Source: an uncultured Lachnospiraceae bacterium
GTDB lineage: Bacteria; Bacillota; Clostridia; Lachnospirales; Lachnospiraceae
Assembly (NCBI GenBank): GCA_947625135.1
Contig: CANQNE010000004.1
Coordinates: 1 to 64,000 of the forward strand
Length of the DNA stretch: 64,000 nucleotides
Direction of reading: 5' to 3'
The position numbers were made by a program, and so were the translations under genes. Each line of letters opens with the position of its first letter. Position 1 is the stretch's first letter. Of this stretch, positions 15,406-24,696 are shown piece after piece. The notes under the pieces are model-generated. The model was not told where the DNA came from. It worked only from the letters and a program-made list of their open reading frames with translations, and ran no database searches.

Positions 15406-16643
15406 TGTTTTTTCATAATTTCAAATATACCCTGAAATATCTGTTCAAAAGCAGGATACTGATCTTTTGGACGTATGCCTTTCCGATCATTCTGGGGTTC
15501 CTGTTCTACCTTGCTTTTTCTGACATCGAAAAGAACGAGCAGCTGGACATCATTGACATTGCCATTGTAAAGGAAGCGGCAGGAGAGCAGAGGGAAAACT
15601 CGGAGGATGAGGCCTCCGGAAACAGCGAGATCCTGCTGAACGCCTTTGAGGCCCTCAGCGACGAAAACAGCGAGGATCAGCTGTTTCATACGGTGTATGT
15701 CTCTGAGAAAGAAGCAAAAGGACTGCTGGAGAAAGGGAAGATCACCGGATATCTGCTGGCCTTCGAAAAGACGCCGAAAGTAATGGTAAAGGAAAACGGT
15801 ATCAATGAGACCATATTCCGGCAGGCGGTAAGCGAGATCCTGCAGACGGCAAAACTGACAGCGGTCCTGACGGAAAAAGAAGCCGGCAGACAGCTGGCGG
15901 CCGCTGCCGGAGCCGCTGGCGGGGCAGGAGCCGGACAGCCGGATTGGAACGCCGTTGCCGAAAAGGTTCTGGGGGATATTCAGGAAGAACAGGCAAATAT
16001 TCGGGACATATCCGGCGGCAATTTAAGCTACACCATGATCGAGTATTATACACTGATCGCCATGACCTGCCTGTATTGCGCCACCATCGGCATGTACGCC
16101 GTCAACTGTATTCTTGCCAACATGAGCAGAAAAGGCATGCGGATCAGCGTGGGCCCGGTGAAGAAGGGCAGGCTGGTGCTGAGCAGTCTCTGCGCCAGCT
16201 ATGTGGTGCAGCTTCTTGGACTTGCCCTGCTGTTCCTGTTTACGATCTTTATCCTGAAGGTAGACTATGGCCCCAATATGCCGCTGGTGATCCTGCTGGC
16301 GCTGGTGGGCAGTTTCGCCGGGCTTTCCATGGGTATTGCAGCGGGAGCGCTCATCAAGGCAAATGAAAATACAAAGATCGGGATCATCATTGCGGTGACG
16401 ATGCTGGGCTGCTTTTTGTCGGGCATGATGGGGATTACGATGAAATATGTAATTGACAGCAAAGTGCCGGTGCTGAATAAAATCAACCCGGCCGGCATGA
16501 TCACTGACGGGCTGTATTCTCTGTATTATTATGATACCTTTCACAGATACTGGTTTAATATCATAAGCCTGCTGATCTTTTCGGCGCTGATGATCGGAAT
16601 TTCTTTCTTTGCGCTGAAGCGGCAGAAGTATAAAAGCCTGTAG
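15405..16643 (+). CDS. ABC-2 exporter permease subunit 1 (412 aa)
   Basis: The architecture is that of ABC-2 permeases: one N-terminal membrane helix (IFWTYAFPIILGFLFYLAF), an extracytoplasmic domain of about 170 residues, then five or six helices from about residue 205. The start codon overlaps the ATPase stop codon (TGATG), so the two are translationally coupled. The extracytoplasmic part includes an Ala/Gly-rich stretch (AAAAGAAGGAGAG). The substrate is not predictable; the TetR context suggests drug or bile-type toxicants. Confidence 0.85.
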   Translation: MFFHNFKYTLKYLFKSRILIFWTYAFPIILGFLFYLAFSDIEKNEQLDIIDIAIVKEAAGEQRENSEDEASGNSEILLNAFEALSDENSEDQLFHTVYVSEKEAKGLLEKGKITGYLLAFEKTPKVMVKENGINETIFRQAVSEILQTAKLTAVLTEKEAGRQLAAAAGAAGGAGAGQPDWNAVAEKVLGDIQEEQANIRDISGGNLSYTMIEYYTLIAMTCLYCATIGMYAVNCILANMSRKGMRISVGPVKKGRLVLSSLCASYVVQLLGLALLFLFTIFILKVDYGPNMPLVILLALVGSFAGLSMGIAAGALIKANENTKIGIIIAVTMLGCFLSGMMGITMKYVIDSKVPVLNKINPAGMITDGLYSLYYYDTFHRYWFNIISLLIFSALMIGISFFALKRQKYKSL

Positions 16644-16663
16644 AGACAGAGGACGGAGGATTT

Positions 16664-17827
16664 ATGTTAATATTTCGGACATATTTTAAGATCTTAAACA
16701 AATACAAGGGAGTTGTCATCATTTATACGGTGATCCTGCTTTTTTTCGCGGCGTTCAATATGCAGACCAGCGACAATTCCACAAATTTTGTGGCAAGCAG
16801 GCCGGATGTGTATCTGGAAAACAGGGACAAGGAGGGCGCGCTGTCGGCGCTGCTGTGCGCGTATATGGAGGAGCAGGCGGATGTGCAGGCGCCGGGGGAG
16901 CTGGACGGAGAGGAAGCGCTGTCCGACGCCCTGTTTTATCGGCAGGTAAATGAGATCATTGAGATACCGGAGGGATTCAGTGAAAAATTTCTCGCCGGGG
17001 AACGGCCGGATATTCTGGTGCGCTCCACGGGAGATTATCAGGCGGCCTATCTGGAGATGCAGCTGGAGCGGTTTTTGGAGGTGGCGGCCCTCTGCCAGAA
17101 GGCAGGTATGGACGAAGAAGAACTGACAGAGCAAGTGAAGGAGATACTGGCGGAGACCGCCCAGGCGGAGCTGACATCCTCTCTTGATACGGAAAACCTG
17201 TCGAAGGGCGTATTTTTCTATAATTTTGCCAATTACAGCCTGCTGGCAGGCTGCGTATACGCCATTGCCATCGTTCTTTCCAGTTTCCGCAAAGGGTATA
17301 TCCGCAGGCGCGTCAATGCAAGTCCCGTGAAATATACCCGGTATAATCGGCAGCTCCTTTTGGCAAACGGTGTGTTCGCACTGACGCTCTGGGGATTTTA
17401 TGTGATCATCAGCATGGTGATGTTGAAAAATGTGATGTTTACAAAATACGGGCTGCTTTTTGTGGCAAATTCCTTCGTATTTGCCCTGTGCGCGCTTTCC
17501 ATCGGCTTTTTCATCGGCAATCTGACTACAAACAAGGAGGCGCTGAGCGGCATCATCAATGTGGTGGCGCTGGGGTCCAGCTTTCTTTGCGGCGCGTTTG
17601 TGCCGGCCCAGTGGCTGCCTGAGGGCGTGCTGAAGGTGGCGCACATTCTGCCCTCCTACTGGTTTATCCAGAACAACGAGCGGATCGCCAGGTTGGAAAC
17701 CTTTGACTTTGCGTCGCTGAAGCCGCTGCTTGTGAACGGCGGTGTGATCCTTGGATTTACGGCGCTGTTTGTGGTGCTGACAAATCTGTTGTCCAGAAGT
17801 GGAAGAAGAAGCCGAAGTGTGTTATAA
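16664..17827 (+). CDS. ABC-2 exporter permease subunit 2 (387 aa)
   Basis: Same topology as the preceding gene: an N-terminal helix (VVIIYTVILLFFAAF), a large outside domain and five or six C-terminal helices (from about residue 190). It lies 20 bases downstream with an AGGACGGAGG ribosome site. It should pair with subunit 1 to form the membrane channel. The sequence AHILPSYWFIQNNERI near the end resembles the loop before the last helix of ABC-2 permeases. Confidence 0.85.
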   Translation: MLIFRTYFKILNKYKGVVIIYTVILLFFAAFNMQTSDNSTNFVASRPDVYLENRDKEGALSALLCAYMEEQADVQAPGELDGEEALSDALFYRQVNEIIEIPEGFSEKFLAGERPDILVRSTGDYQAAYLEMQLERFLEVAALCQKAGMDEEELTEQVKEILAETAQAELTSSLDTENLSKGVFFYNFANYSLLAGCVYAIAIVLSSFRKGYIRRRVNASPVKYTRYNRQLLLANGVFALTLWGFYVIISMVMLKNVMFTKYGLLFVANSFVFALCALSIGFFIGNLTTNKEALSGIINVVALGSSFLCGAFVPAQWLPEGVLKVAHILPSYWFIQNNERIARLETFDFASLKPLLVNGGVILGFTALFVVLTNLLSRSGRRSRSVL

Positions 17828-17863
17828 TGATCTTCAAAGCATTTTGCGTTCACACAGTCTGAG

Positions 17864-19270
17864 ATGATAGAAAGAATGATAGGGATGTCTGCCAGAGACG
17901 ATACAAATCATAAGGAAATATTCGAGACTATGCCGGTGGCGGCAGCAGTGCGGACCATGGCGGTCCCCACGGTGATCAGCCAGCTGATCGTGCTTATCTA
18001 CAACATTGCGGATACCTTTTTTATCGGGCGGACAAATAATCCGTATATGGTGGCGGGCGCGTCGCTGATCCTGCCGTTGTTTAACATTACCCTTTCCCTT
18101 TCGGGACTGGCCGGCGTAGGCGGCGGCGCGCTGATTTCCCGGCTGCTGGGAGAAAAACAGGATGAAGAAGCAAGGAAGGTATATAGTTTCAGCGTCTACC
18201 TGAGTATTCTCACGTCCACGCTGTTTGCCGTTGGCGTGCTGGCGTTCCTGCGGCCGCTGATGGGACTGCTGGGCGCGGGGAAAGACACCTATACTTATGC
18301 GTCCAGCTATGCCTTTTTTGTATTGGTCTGCGGCGGCGTCCCCACAGTGCTGTCAAATGTGCTGTCCACGCTTCTGCGCAGTGTGGGCGAGTCCGGAAAA
18401 GCAGGCTTTGGCATTACGATGGGCGGGGTGATCAATATTGCCCTTGATCCCCTGTTTATGTTTGTGCTGTTCCCGAAAGGAATGGAGATCGTGGGCGCAG
18501 GCGCAGCCACCTGCCTCTCTAATTGTATTGCCTGCATCTATTTTATTACGGTGATTTTGCGGATGCGGTCGGAGGATTCAATTCTGCGGCTGTGCCCGCC
18601 TTTTCGGTTTCCGGCCAAAAAAAGCATTGCCGGTATTTTCATCGTGGGCATTCCGTCCTTTATCTCTACCCTTTTATTTGATCTGGATTATATTGTGATC
18701 GATCGGCTCATGTCCGGATATCAGGATATTGCCCTTGCCGCCGTTGGTATTGTGCTGAAGGCCGAGCGGCTGCCCTTAAACGTGGGGATCGGGATCTGTC
18801 AGGGTATGATGCCCATCATTGCTTACAACTATTCCGCGGGAAATTACCGGCGCATGAATGAGACAAAAAAGTATGCCCTGAAGCTGGGTCTGCTCTGCGC
18901 CGCCGTCAGTGTGGTATTCTATGAGATTTTCGCGGGACAGATCATGAATGTGTTTATCAATGACAGCCGGACCGTGGCCCTGGGGACAGATTTTCTGCGG
19001 GTGCGCGTACTGGCAACCCCCTTTATGTTCCTCAGCTTTTTTCATGTATATCTGTTTAACGGCTTTGGCAAAGGCGGCTATGCGCTGTTTCTGGGCATGA
19101 TGCGCTGGCTGGTGTTCAATATCCCCATGCTGTTTTTGCTGAATATGCTGGCGGGCATGTATGGGATCGTCTGGTCCCAGATCACGGCGGATGTGCTCAC
19201 GGTGGCGCTGTCGCTGTTTGTCTACCGCCGGTATGAGCGGCGCGCCTTTCCTTCTGCAAAAAACGGATGA
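17864..19270 (+). CDS. MATE-family efflux transporter (468 aa)
   Basis: Twelve membrane segments in two homologous halves. Motifs are typical of NorM/DinF-like MATE proteins: TVISQLIVLIYNIADTFFIG at the first helix, GGGALISRLLG between helices 2 and 3, and GICQGMMPIIAYNYSAGN in the second half. These proteins export cationic drugs using Na+ or H+ gradients. The gene lies 36 bases after the ABC permease gene and is likely controlled by the same TetR protein. The start is uncertain: 17864, 17876 and 17885 are in frame and none has a clear ribosome site. Confidence 0.88.
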   Translation: MIERMIGMSARDDTNHKEIFETMPVAAAVRTMAVPTVISQLIVLIYNIADTFFIGRTNNPYMVAGASLILPLFNITLSLSGLAGVGGGALISRLLGEKQDEEARKVYSFSVYLSILTSTLFAVGVLAFLRPLMGLLGAGKDTYTYASSYAFFVLVCGGVPTVLSNVLSTLLRSVGESGKAGFGITMGGVINIALDPLFMFVLFPKGMEIVGAGAATCLSNCIACIYFITVILRMRSEDSILRLCPPFRFPAKKSIAGIFIVGIPSFISTLLFDLDYIVIDRLMSGYQDIALAAVGIVLKAERLPLNVGIGICQGMMPIIAYNYSAGNYRRMNETKKYALKLGLLCAAVSVVFYEIFAGQIMNVFINDSRTVALGTDFLRVRVLATPFMFLSFFHVYLFNGFGKGGYALFLGMMRWLVFNIPMLFLLNMLAGMYGIVWSQITADVLTVALSLFVYRRYERRAFPSAKNG

Positions 19271-19431
19271 TCATTTTCTTTTATTTTTTAAAGTTTTACT
19301 TTAAATTACACCTGTTTTTTGGTAAAGTGTAGATGTTTGAAGAATGGAAATCCTGTGGAAGTAAAAAGGCAGGCGTCCGAACCGGGCAAGGACAGAGACG
19401 GGCAGCCGGCGAGATAAAGGGAGTGCGAAAA

Positions 19432-19659
19432 ATGTTCTGGAAAAAGAAGAAGCGGGAAGTGGAGAAGCGTTCTTTTGACAGGGAGCTTTTGCAGCCCATG
19501 ATCAGAGTGAGTATCTGCACGGGAGAAAAGACTGCCGGTTTTAAGAACCGGGAAACGGGAAAATTTCAGGAGATTATGCTGGTAAATTCTCAGGAAGCGC
19601 TGCAGGAATTTCTGGATACATACGACATTTCCATGAGCGATGTGCAGCGGGAGTTTTAA
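19432..19659 (+). CDS. Small conserved-type hypothetical protein (75 aa)
   Basis: A charged small protein beginning MFWKKKKREVEKRSFD, then a compact domain with VSICTGEKTAGFKNRETGKF. I cannot assign a function. It precedes the DUF5685 gene by ten bases with the ribosome site AAAGGGAGTG upstream, so the two are probably expressed together. Earlier in-frame starts at 19333 lack a good ribosome site. There are no membrane segments; it is probably cytoplasmic. Confidence 0.65.
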   Translation: MFWKKKKREVEKRSFDRELLQPMIRVSICTGEKTAGFKNRETGKFQEIMLVNSQEALQEFLDTYDISMSDVQREF

Positions 19660-19669
19660 GGAGGACGGC

Positions 19670-20503
19670 ATGTTTGGCTACGTCAACATCAACAGGGGCG
19701 AGCTGAAGGTCAGAGAGTATGAGCTGTACCGGAGCTATTATTGCGGTCTTTGCAGAAAACTGAGAGAAAAATATGGATTTCTGGGTCAGCTTACCCTGAG
19801 TTATGATATGACCTTTCTGGTGATTCTTCTGTCGGCGCTGTATGAGAGCGCACAGGAGAGAGGAAAGACGTTCTGCGCGCTGCATCCGGGCAGGAAGCAG
19901 CCGGTGGTGAGAACAGATTATACGGAGTATGGCGCGGACATGACGATCCTGCTGACGTATCATCATTTTATGGATGACTGGCAGGATGAGAAAAGCCTGT
20001 CTCATCTCACCGGGGCAAGGCTGTTGAAGAGGCATTATAAAAAGCTGCAAAAGCAATATCCAAGGCAGTGCAGGGCAGTGGAAAAGGCGATTTTGGGACT
20101 GCGCAGGGCGGAGCGGACAAACTGTCCGGATCTGGATAAGGCTGCCGGTTATACCGGGGCGATGCTGCAGGAATTGTTTGTGCCGGAGCCGGACGTATGG
20201 CAGGAGCAGCTGCGCGCTATGGGCATGGCGATGGGGGAATTTCTCTATCTGATGGACGCCTATGAGGATCTGGAGGAAGATCTGAAGAAGGGCAGGTACA
20301 ATCCGTTGGCCAGGCTGTCAAAGGAGCCGGATTATGAGGAAACCTGCGAAGAGATGATGCGGGTTTTGATGGCTTCGGCAGCGGCAGCCTTTGAAAAACT
20401 TCCTGTTTTGAAAAATGCCGAGCTGTTGAGAAATATTATTTATGCCGGTGTGTGGACGAAATATGACCGCATACGCTTAAAAAAGAGCGGAAAAAAAGAT
20501 TGA
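19670..20503 (+). CDS. DUF5685-type protein (277 aa)
   Basis: The N-terminus MFGYVNINRGELKVREYELY followed by YYCGLCRKL is characteristic of DUF5685 proteins, many of which are annotated next to DnaJ-like genes. The cysteine pair in CGLC could bind a metal. The central part is helical with GAMLQELF. The function is unknown. AAGGAGG lies just before the start at 19670. The DnaJ-like gene follows 45 bases later, suggesting a chaperone-linked or morphogenetic role, which is inference. Confidence 0.75.
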   Translation: MFGYVNINRGELKVREYELYRSYYCGLCRKLREKYGFLGQLTLSYDMTFLVILLSALYESAQERGKTFCALHPGRKQPVVRTDYTEYGADMTILLTYHHFMDDWQDEKSLSHLTGARLLKRHYKKLQKQYPRQCRAVEKAILGLRRAERTNCPDLDKAAGYTGAMLQELFVPEPDVWQEQLRAMGMAMGEFLYLMDAYEDLEEDLKKGRYNPLARLSKEPDYEETCEEMMRVLMASAAAAFEKLPVLKNAELLRNIIYAGVWTKYDRIRLKKSGKKD

Positions 20504-20548
20504 GGCCCTTGCCTTACGGCGGCGGATCAATCTGGAACGGAGAAAAGC

Positions 20549-21205
20549 ATGGATCCTTATCAGGTGTTGGGAATCACGCCACAGGCGACAGATGAAGAGG
20601 TAAAAAAGGCTTACCGGAAATTGAGCCGGAAGTATCACCCTGATGCCAATATCAACAATCCTCATCCGGAGTTGGCGGAAGAAAAATTTAAACAGGTACA
20701 GTTTGCTTACGACCAGATCATGAAAATGCGGGAGCAGGGTTCTGATTATGGCCAGAGCAGTCAGGAGGGCTACGGAGGCTTTGGCGGATTCGGAGGCTTC
20801 GGCGGTTTTGGCGGTTACAGGGGCCAGACGGCCTCCCAGAACATGAGCGAGGATGACCTTCATGTGCAGGCGGCATTGAATTATGTGAATTCCGGCCATT
20901 ATCAGGAGGCCATGAATCTGCTGAACCGGATCAGCAACCGCAGCGCCAAATGGTATTTTGTCCATGCGGCGGCCAATGTAGGGCTGGGCAACCAGATGCA
21001 GGCGTTGGAGAGCGCCAGGCGGGCGGTTGCCATGGAACCCAATAACTATCAGTATCAGGCCCTTTTGCAGCGGATCCAGGGCGGCGGGAGCTGGTATCAG
21101 ACACAGGGATACGGGTATGGAAGATCCGAGAGCCCCATGGATGATATGTGCTGCCGGTTTATGATGGTTCCCCTGTGCTGTGGATTTCCGGGTCCCTGCT
21201 GCTGA
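20549..21205 (+). CDS. DnaJ-domain protein with Gly/Phe repeats and Cys-rich end
   Basis: An N-terminal J domain (about residues 1-65) carries the HPD motif (YHPDAN) needed to stimulate Hsp70 ATPase. A Gly/Phe-rich stretch with five GGF-type units follows (about residues 74-90). Then comes a region resembling a tetratricopeptide unit ([20 protein letters not shown]). The last 20 residues hold five cysteines (MCCRF, LCC, PCC). It lacks the zinc-finger and substrate domains of true DnaJ, so it is a specialised co-chaperone. Its partner and location are unknown. Confidence 0.82.
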   Translation: MDPYQVLGITPQATDEEVKKAYRKLSRKYHPDANINNPHPELAEEKFKQVQFAYDQIMKMREQGSDYGQSSQEGYGGFGGFGGFGGFGGYRGQTASQNMSEDDLHVQAALNYVNSGHYQEAMNLLNRISNRSAKWYFVHAAANVGLGNQMQALESARRAVAMEPNNYQYQALLQRIQGGGSWYQTQGYGYGRSESPMDDMCCRFMMVPLCCGFPGPCC

Positions 21206-21261
21206 CGAAAACCGTGCCGTCCGGGCGCCCGCACTTTTTCCGGCGGGAGAAAGGAAGAAAG

Positions 21262-22227
21262 ATGGATAATACAAAGCTGATCAGCATCATCGTACCGATC
21301 TATAAAGTAGAAAAATATCTGGAGGAATGTATTCAGAGCATGATCTCACAGACCTACAAAAATCTGGAGATCATTCTGGTGGATGACGGTTCTCCGGACA
21401 ACTGCGGAAAAATCTGTGACGAGTATGCCCGGCAGGACAGCCGGATCAAAGTCATTCATAAGGAAAATGCCGGTGTGGCCAGAGCAAGGAACAGCGGACT
21501 GGACATTGCCCGGGGAGATTTCATCAGTTTTATTGACAGCGATGATTATGTGGCGGAGGACGCTTATGAAAAACTTTTCAAAGTGATGCTTGCGTCTCAT
21601 GCAGACTGCGTGGTGGGAGGCTGCGTGAAGATTTACGAAGATGAGAACGGCAATATCGTCAAGAGAGATCAAGTGGTGGTTTCCCCCGATCAGGAGAAAG
21701 ATTATGTGGTGAAATCCGCTGAGGAGGCCATGCAGGATGTTCTGCTCAGGGGATCCGCCGCGTGGAACAGGCTTTATAAGAAAGAAATTTTTGAGACCCT
21801 GCGTTTCCCGGTGGATCGAGTCAATGATGATGAGGTGACCGCGCTGCATGCTTATGCGCTCTGCAAACAGATCGTGTTTACCAGGATCCCCACCTATTTT
21901 TACAGGCTTCGGGCAAACAGCATCACCACTTCCAACTTTTCATTAAGGAATGTGGATGTATTTTACAACAGCCGCGATAATCTGGAGTTTGTCTCCGGAG
22001 GGCATCCCGCGCTCATTCCGGCCGGGGAATTCAAATATATCAAATCTGCTTTGTATTGCTACTGGAACTTGAGAAAAATGAAGAGATCGGAAGAAGAGGA
22101 AAAGGCTTTTCAAAAGCTCGGGGAAGAGATCCGCAGCGGGGATTTTGCTTCAAAGGTAAAGAAAAATCCGTATCTGGCCTTTCCTTATAAGGCGCTCTAC
22201 CGCATGATCGCATGGAAGATACTATAG
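21262..22227 (+). CDS. Family 2 glycosyltransferase (321 aa)
   Basis: GT-A fold glycosyltransferase: SIIVPIYKVEKYLEECIQSM at the start, VDDGSPDNCG for the nucleotide-binding Asp, and FIDSDDYV for the DxD metal motif. These features match EpsJ/WbbL-like enzymes that build cell-surface or exopolysaccharides. There is no C-terminal membrane helix beyond weak hydrophobic stretches. GAAAGGAAGAAAG precedes the start at 21262. It ends 6 bases inside the convergent CPBP gene. The sugar donor and acceptor are not predictable. Confidence 0.87.
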   Translation: MDNTKLISIIVPIYKVEKYLEECIQSMISQTYKNLEIILVDDGSPDNCGKICDEYARQDSRIKVIHKENAGVARARNSGLDIARGDFISFIDSDDYVAEDAYEKLFKVMLASHADCVVGGCVKIYEDENGNIVKRDQVVVSPDQEKDYVVKSAEEAMQDVLLRGSAAWNRLYKKEIFETLRFPVDRVNDDEVTALHAYALCKQIVFTRIPTYFYRLRANSITTSNFSLRNVDVFYNSRDNLEFVSGGHPALIPAGEFKYIKSALYCYWNLRKMKRSEEEEKAFQKLGEEIRSGDFASKVKKNPYLAFPYKALYRMIAWKIL

Positions 22228-22893
22228 GAGTGCGGCAACAATAGATACTGCGTTTCCCAGAATGTGCGAAAAAGTGCTGATAACGCAATTGCCCGATTTA
22301 TGATAAATTACTGAGAAAATCAAACTGTCGATGAATACACAGGCAACATCATAAAGCACAATTCCTATGTTCCCTGCGGCAATATGCCCGGCGGCAAAAA
22401 CAACAGATGACACCACTGCGCAGAGCCAAAACGGGAATATCTTCATTCCCTTCCCAAGGAAAAATCCCCGATATGCGATTTCTTCGCCAAATGCCGCAAT
22501 GATAACCTGACCGATCAGCAGGATTGCTTTATCAAAAGACAGAATAGAACCGGCCCGCCCCATTACATGGGAAACAAATTCTCCGTTGAAGATCAGATTT
22601 CCAACAACACTCGTTGCAATGGCACTCACACCCGGCAGCAGCAGCCATGCGATCACACCCGGCTTTTTCATATCCGCTGCAATCGTATGAAAACGCAGGC
22701 CCGATTCGGCATGGGGTGTTTTGGAAACTGCTTCCGTGATAAAGAAAAATGCGATCCCCACAAATACGGAATATCCTGCTATTTTCGAGGATGGTACAAC
22801 TTTTGTTGCCGTCAATAATATCATGATCGCCGCGCCTGTCATCGTGAGGACAGCGCGCTTTCTGTTATTCTCAGCAGCTTGTTGATCTTTCAT
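22222..22893 (-). CDS. CPBP-family intramembrane metalloprotease (223 aa)
   Basis: Membrane protein with about seven helices and the CPBP (CAAX protease/bacteriocin-processing) motifs: GEEIAYRGF (Glu-Glu and Arg), then FAAGHIAAG and a later His/Asn block near SHILGNAV. Such proteases act on membrane-embedded substrates, and some give immunity to bacteriocins. The start codon overlaps the stop of the TetR gene (ATGA), so the two form an operon. The base composition looks AT-richer than that of the flanking genes, suggesting transfer. Confidence 0.85.
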   Translation of the reverse strand: MKDQQAAENNRKRAVLTMTGAAIMILLTATKVVPSSKIAGYSVFVGIAFFFITEAVSKTPHAESGLRFHTIAADMKKPGVIAWLLLPGVSAIATSVVGNLIFNGEFVSHVMGRAGSILSFDKAILLIGQVIIAAFGEEIAYRGFFLGKGMKIFPFWLCAVVSSVVFAAGHIAAGNIGIVLYDVACVFIDSLIFSVIYHKSGNCVISTFSHILGNAVSIVAALL

Positions 22894-23462
22894 TTCTTTT
22901 CCTCCCGTACTGCCAATATTGAGCCTCTATATGCCCGCTCCAAATGGGATCTGAGAAGTTCCTCGTCGTATTCCAATGAATTGTTGGCGATGATACTTGC
23001 ATATCCATGAACAAATAAAAAAACTGTCATAAAGATTTCTTTTACCTGATCGATACTTCCTCCAACGGCTTCTTTCATTGCGAAAAGAACAGGAGTGAGT
23101 TCTTCGGCATCTATCATTTCAAGCAACGTCGTTCCGGCAAAAAAGTTTGATTGAAAAAGAAAACGGAACAGCTGCGGTTCTTCAATGGCGAAACGGATAT
23201 AATTCAGCCCAATTCCGAGCATAACGCCTTTTTGCGGGCTTTCCATATTCATCAGGTATTCAGAATGGTAGCGGTCTGCTTTTGCATAAGCAGCTTTTTT
23301 TAACTCCTCGATCGTTGCAAAGTGGTACATAACAGGCTGCGTAGAACAGTTCAACTTATTTGCGACTGTTCTTGCGTTAATATTTTCCGCACCTGTTTCA
23401 CGGGCAACCTCAAAGGCAGCATCAATGACCATATCTTTTGTGATTTTCGGTTTTGGCGGCAT
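22890..23462 (-). CDS. TetR-family regulator of the CPBP gene (190 aa)
   Basis: The TetR helix-turn-helix is clear: DAAFEVARETGAENINARTV followed by ANKLNCSTQPVMYHF. The ligand-binding half contains IRFAIEEPQLFRFLF, the WHG-type block. It is clearly paralogous to the regulator at 13899-14483 (shared MPP, INAR, CS-QP and IRFA-EEP segments). AAAGGA precedes the start. A perfect palindrome upstream is the likely operator, so it should repress itself and the overlapping protease gene. Confidence 0.88.
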   Translation of the reverse strand: MPPKPKITKDMVIDAAFEVARETGAENINARTVANKLNCSTQPVMYHFATIEELKKAAYAKADRYHSEYLMNMESPQKGVMLGIGLNYIRFAIEEPQLFRFLFQSNFFAGTTLLEMIDAEELTPVLFAMKEAVGGSIDQVKEIFMTVFLFVHGYASIIANNSLEYDEELLRSHLERAYRGSILAVREEKK

Positions 23463-23488
23463 GGATTTTCCTTTCGTTTAATAATTTT

Positions 23489-23500
23489 TGTTATATAACA
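23489..23500 (-). promoter_or_regulatory. Putative operator of the TetR-CPBP pair
   Basis: TGTTATATAACA is a perfect 12-base palindrome, 26 bases before the TetR start. It lies in an AT-rich block with TATAAT-like sequence. Its half-site TAACA/TGTTA also appears before the paralogous TetR gene at 13845-13870. Confidence 0.55.
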
Positions 23501-23565
23501 TTAATTATAATATAAGCCACAGCATGGGTTTTGTCAATCCCTCCGGATGAACTTTTACCCATGTT

Positions 23566-23602
23566 TAAAAACGGGCGCTGATGGGAATGATCAGCGCCCG
23601 TT
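23566..23602 (-). terminator. Terminator of the alpha/beta-hydrolase gene
   Basis: A 12-base-pair stem (AACGGGCGCTGA with TCAGCGCCCGTT, 23570-23581 and 23591-23602) and 9-base loop is followed on the minus strand by TTTTTAAA. It lies eight bases after the hydrolase stop codon. Confidence 0.88.
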
Positions 23603-23609
23603 CTGTGTT

Positions 23610-24608
23610 TTACTTTAGATATTCTGTAAAGAAGCGTTCCAGCTTGTCAAAGGGAATGGCATCCTTCCCGCCGCCGTCATACAGATCGGTGTGAACGGCG
23701 TCCGGAATGATCAGCAGTTCTTTGTTGTCCGTGTACTTGCTGTCCTTTGTCATAGCTGTGTAGGCGTCCTTTGAAAAGTAGCAGGAGTGAGCCTTCTCAC
23801 CGTGCATGATCAGCACGGCGCTTCTGATCTCATTGCTGTACTTTAGGATCGGCTGATTCAGAAAAGATTCGCAGCCGATCACGTTCCAGCCGCCGTTGGA
23901 ATTGAGGCTGCGGGGATGGTAGCCCCGCTCGGTCTTGTAGTAGTCATAATAATCCTTTACAAAAAACGGCGCGTCCTCCGGCAGAGGATCGACAACACCG
24001 CCGCCGAGAGCGTAGTCTCCCGCCTTTAAGTCCGCAAGCCTTTGTGCGCACATAGCCGCTTTTTTCTGATAGCGGGCTTCTTCGCTGTCCTCGCTGTCAA
24101 AATAGCCGTTGGCGTTTACTCTTGTCATGTCGTACATGGTAGAGGCCACGGTCGCTTTTACTCTCGTGTCCAGCGCCGCTGTGTTCAGCGCCATGCCGCC
24201 CCAGCCGCAGATACCGATGATGCCGATACGGTCGGGGTCAACCTTCTCGTGCAGAGAGAGAAAATCCACCGCCGCCATAAAATCCTCGGTATTGATGTCG
24301 GGAGACGCCATGTAACGAACATTTCCTCCGCTCTCGCCGGTAAAAGAGGGGTCAAAGGCAATCGTCAAAAACCCACGCTCCGCCATGGTCTGGGCATACA
24401 GTCCCGCCGCCTGCTCCTTCACCGCTCCAAAGGGGCCGCAAACGGCAATGGCCGGAAGTTTCCCTTCTGCATGTTTCGGCACGTACAGATCTGCCGCCAG
24501 CGTAATGCCGTAACGGTTCACAAATGTGACTTTGCTGTGGTCAACTTTCTCACTTTTTGGAAAGGTTTTATCCCATTCCGCCGTTAGTTTCAGTTCTTCT
24601 TTTTTCAT
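23610..24608 (-). CDS. Alpha/beta hydrolase, dienelactone-hydrolase-like (332 aa)
   Basis: Cytoplasmic alpha/beta hydrolase with the nucleophile elbow GIIGICGWGGM, where the nucleophile position holds Cys (as in dienelactone hydrolases) rather than Ser. GFLTIAFDPSFTGESGG forms the loop after strand 4, and PDAVHTDLYD contains the catalytic His. Related proteins are esterases or peptidases of unclear substrate. The start at 24608 is chosen because upstream in-frame codons would run into the LysR promoter. The gene is divergent from a LysR-type regulator with palindromic sites between them, so it is probably the regulated target. Confidence 0.75.
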   Translation of the reverse strand: MKKEELKLTAEWDKTFPKSEKVDHSKVTFVNRYGITLAADLYVPKHAEGKLPAIAVCGPFGAVKEQAAGLYAQTMAERGFLTIAFDPSFTGESGGNVRYMASPDINTEDFMAAVDFLSLHEKVDPDRIGIIGICGWGGMALNTAALDTRVKATVASTMYDMTRVNANGYFDSEDSEEARYQKKAAMCAQRLADLKAGDYALGGGVVDPLPEDAPFFVKDYYDYYKTERGYHPRSLNSNGGWNVIGCESFLNQPILKYSNEIRSAVLIMHGEKAHSCYFSKDAYTAMTKDSKYTDNKELLIIPDAVHTDLYDGGGKDAIPFDKLERFFTEYLK

Positions 24609-24666
24609 GATACGTTTCCCATCCTTTCTGCGTCCGGCTTTTTTCTGACAGCTACAGTGTAGCACA

Positions 24667-24695
24667 TTGACAGGTTTCTCACTAATGGTTATAAT
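24667..24695 (+). promoter_or_regulatory. Consensus sigma-A promoter of the LysR gene
   Basis: TTGACA (24667-24672) and TATAAT (24690-24695) with exactly 17 bases between them form a full consensus promoter. The first palindromic operator begins one base after the -10 box. Confidence 0.8.
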
Positions 24696-24696
24696 G

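Noticed and set aside
19287..19305. TTTAAAG/CTTTAAA palindrome after the MATE gene
   Set aside because: It is fully AT-rich, has no adjacent T-run of note and could be chance; not strong enough to call a terminator or operator.
20768..20818. Repeated GGCTTCGGAGG units as a possible CRISPR or satellite array
   Set aside because: They are short in-frame units encoding the GGF stretch of the DnaJ-like protein, with no spacers.
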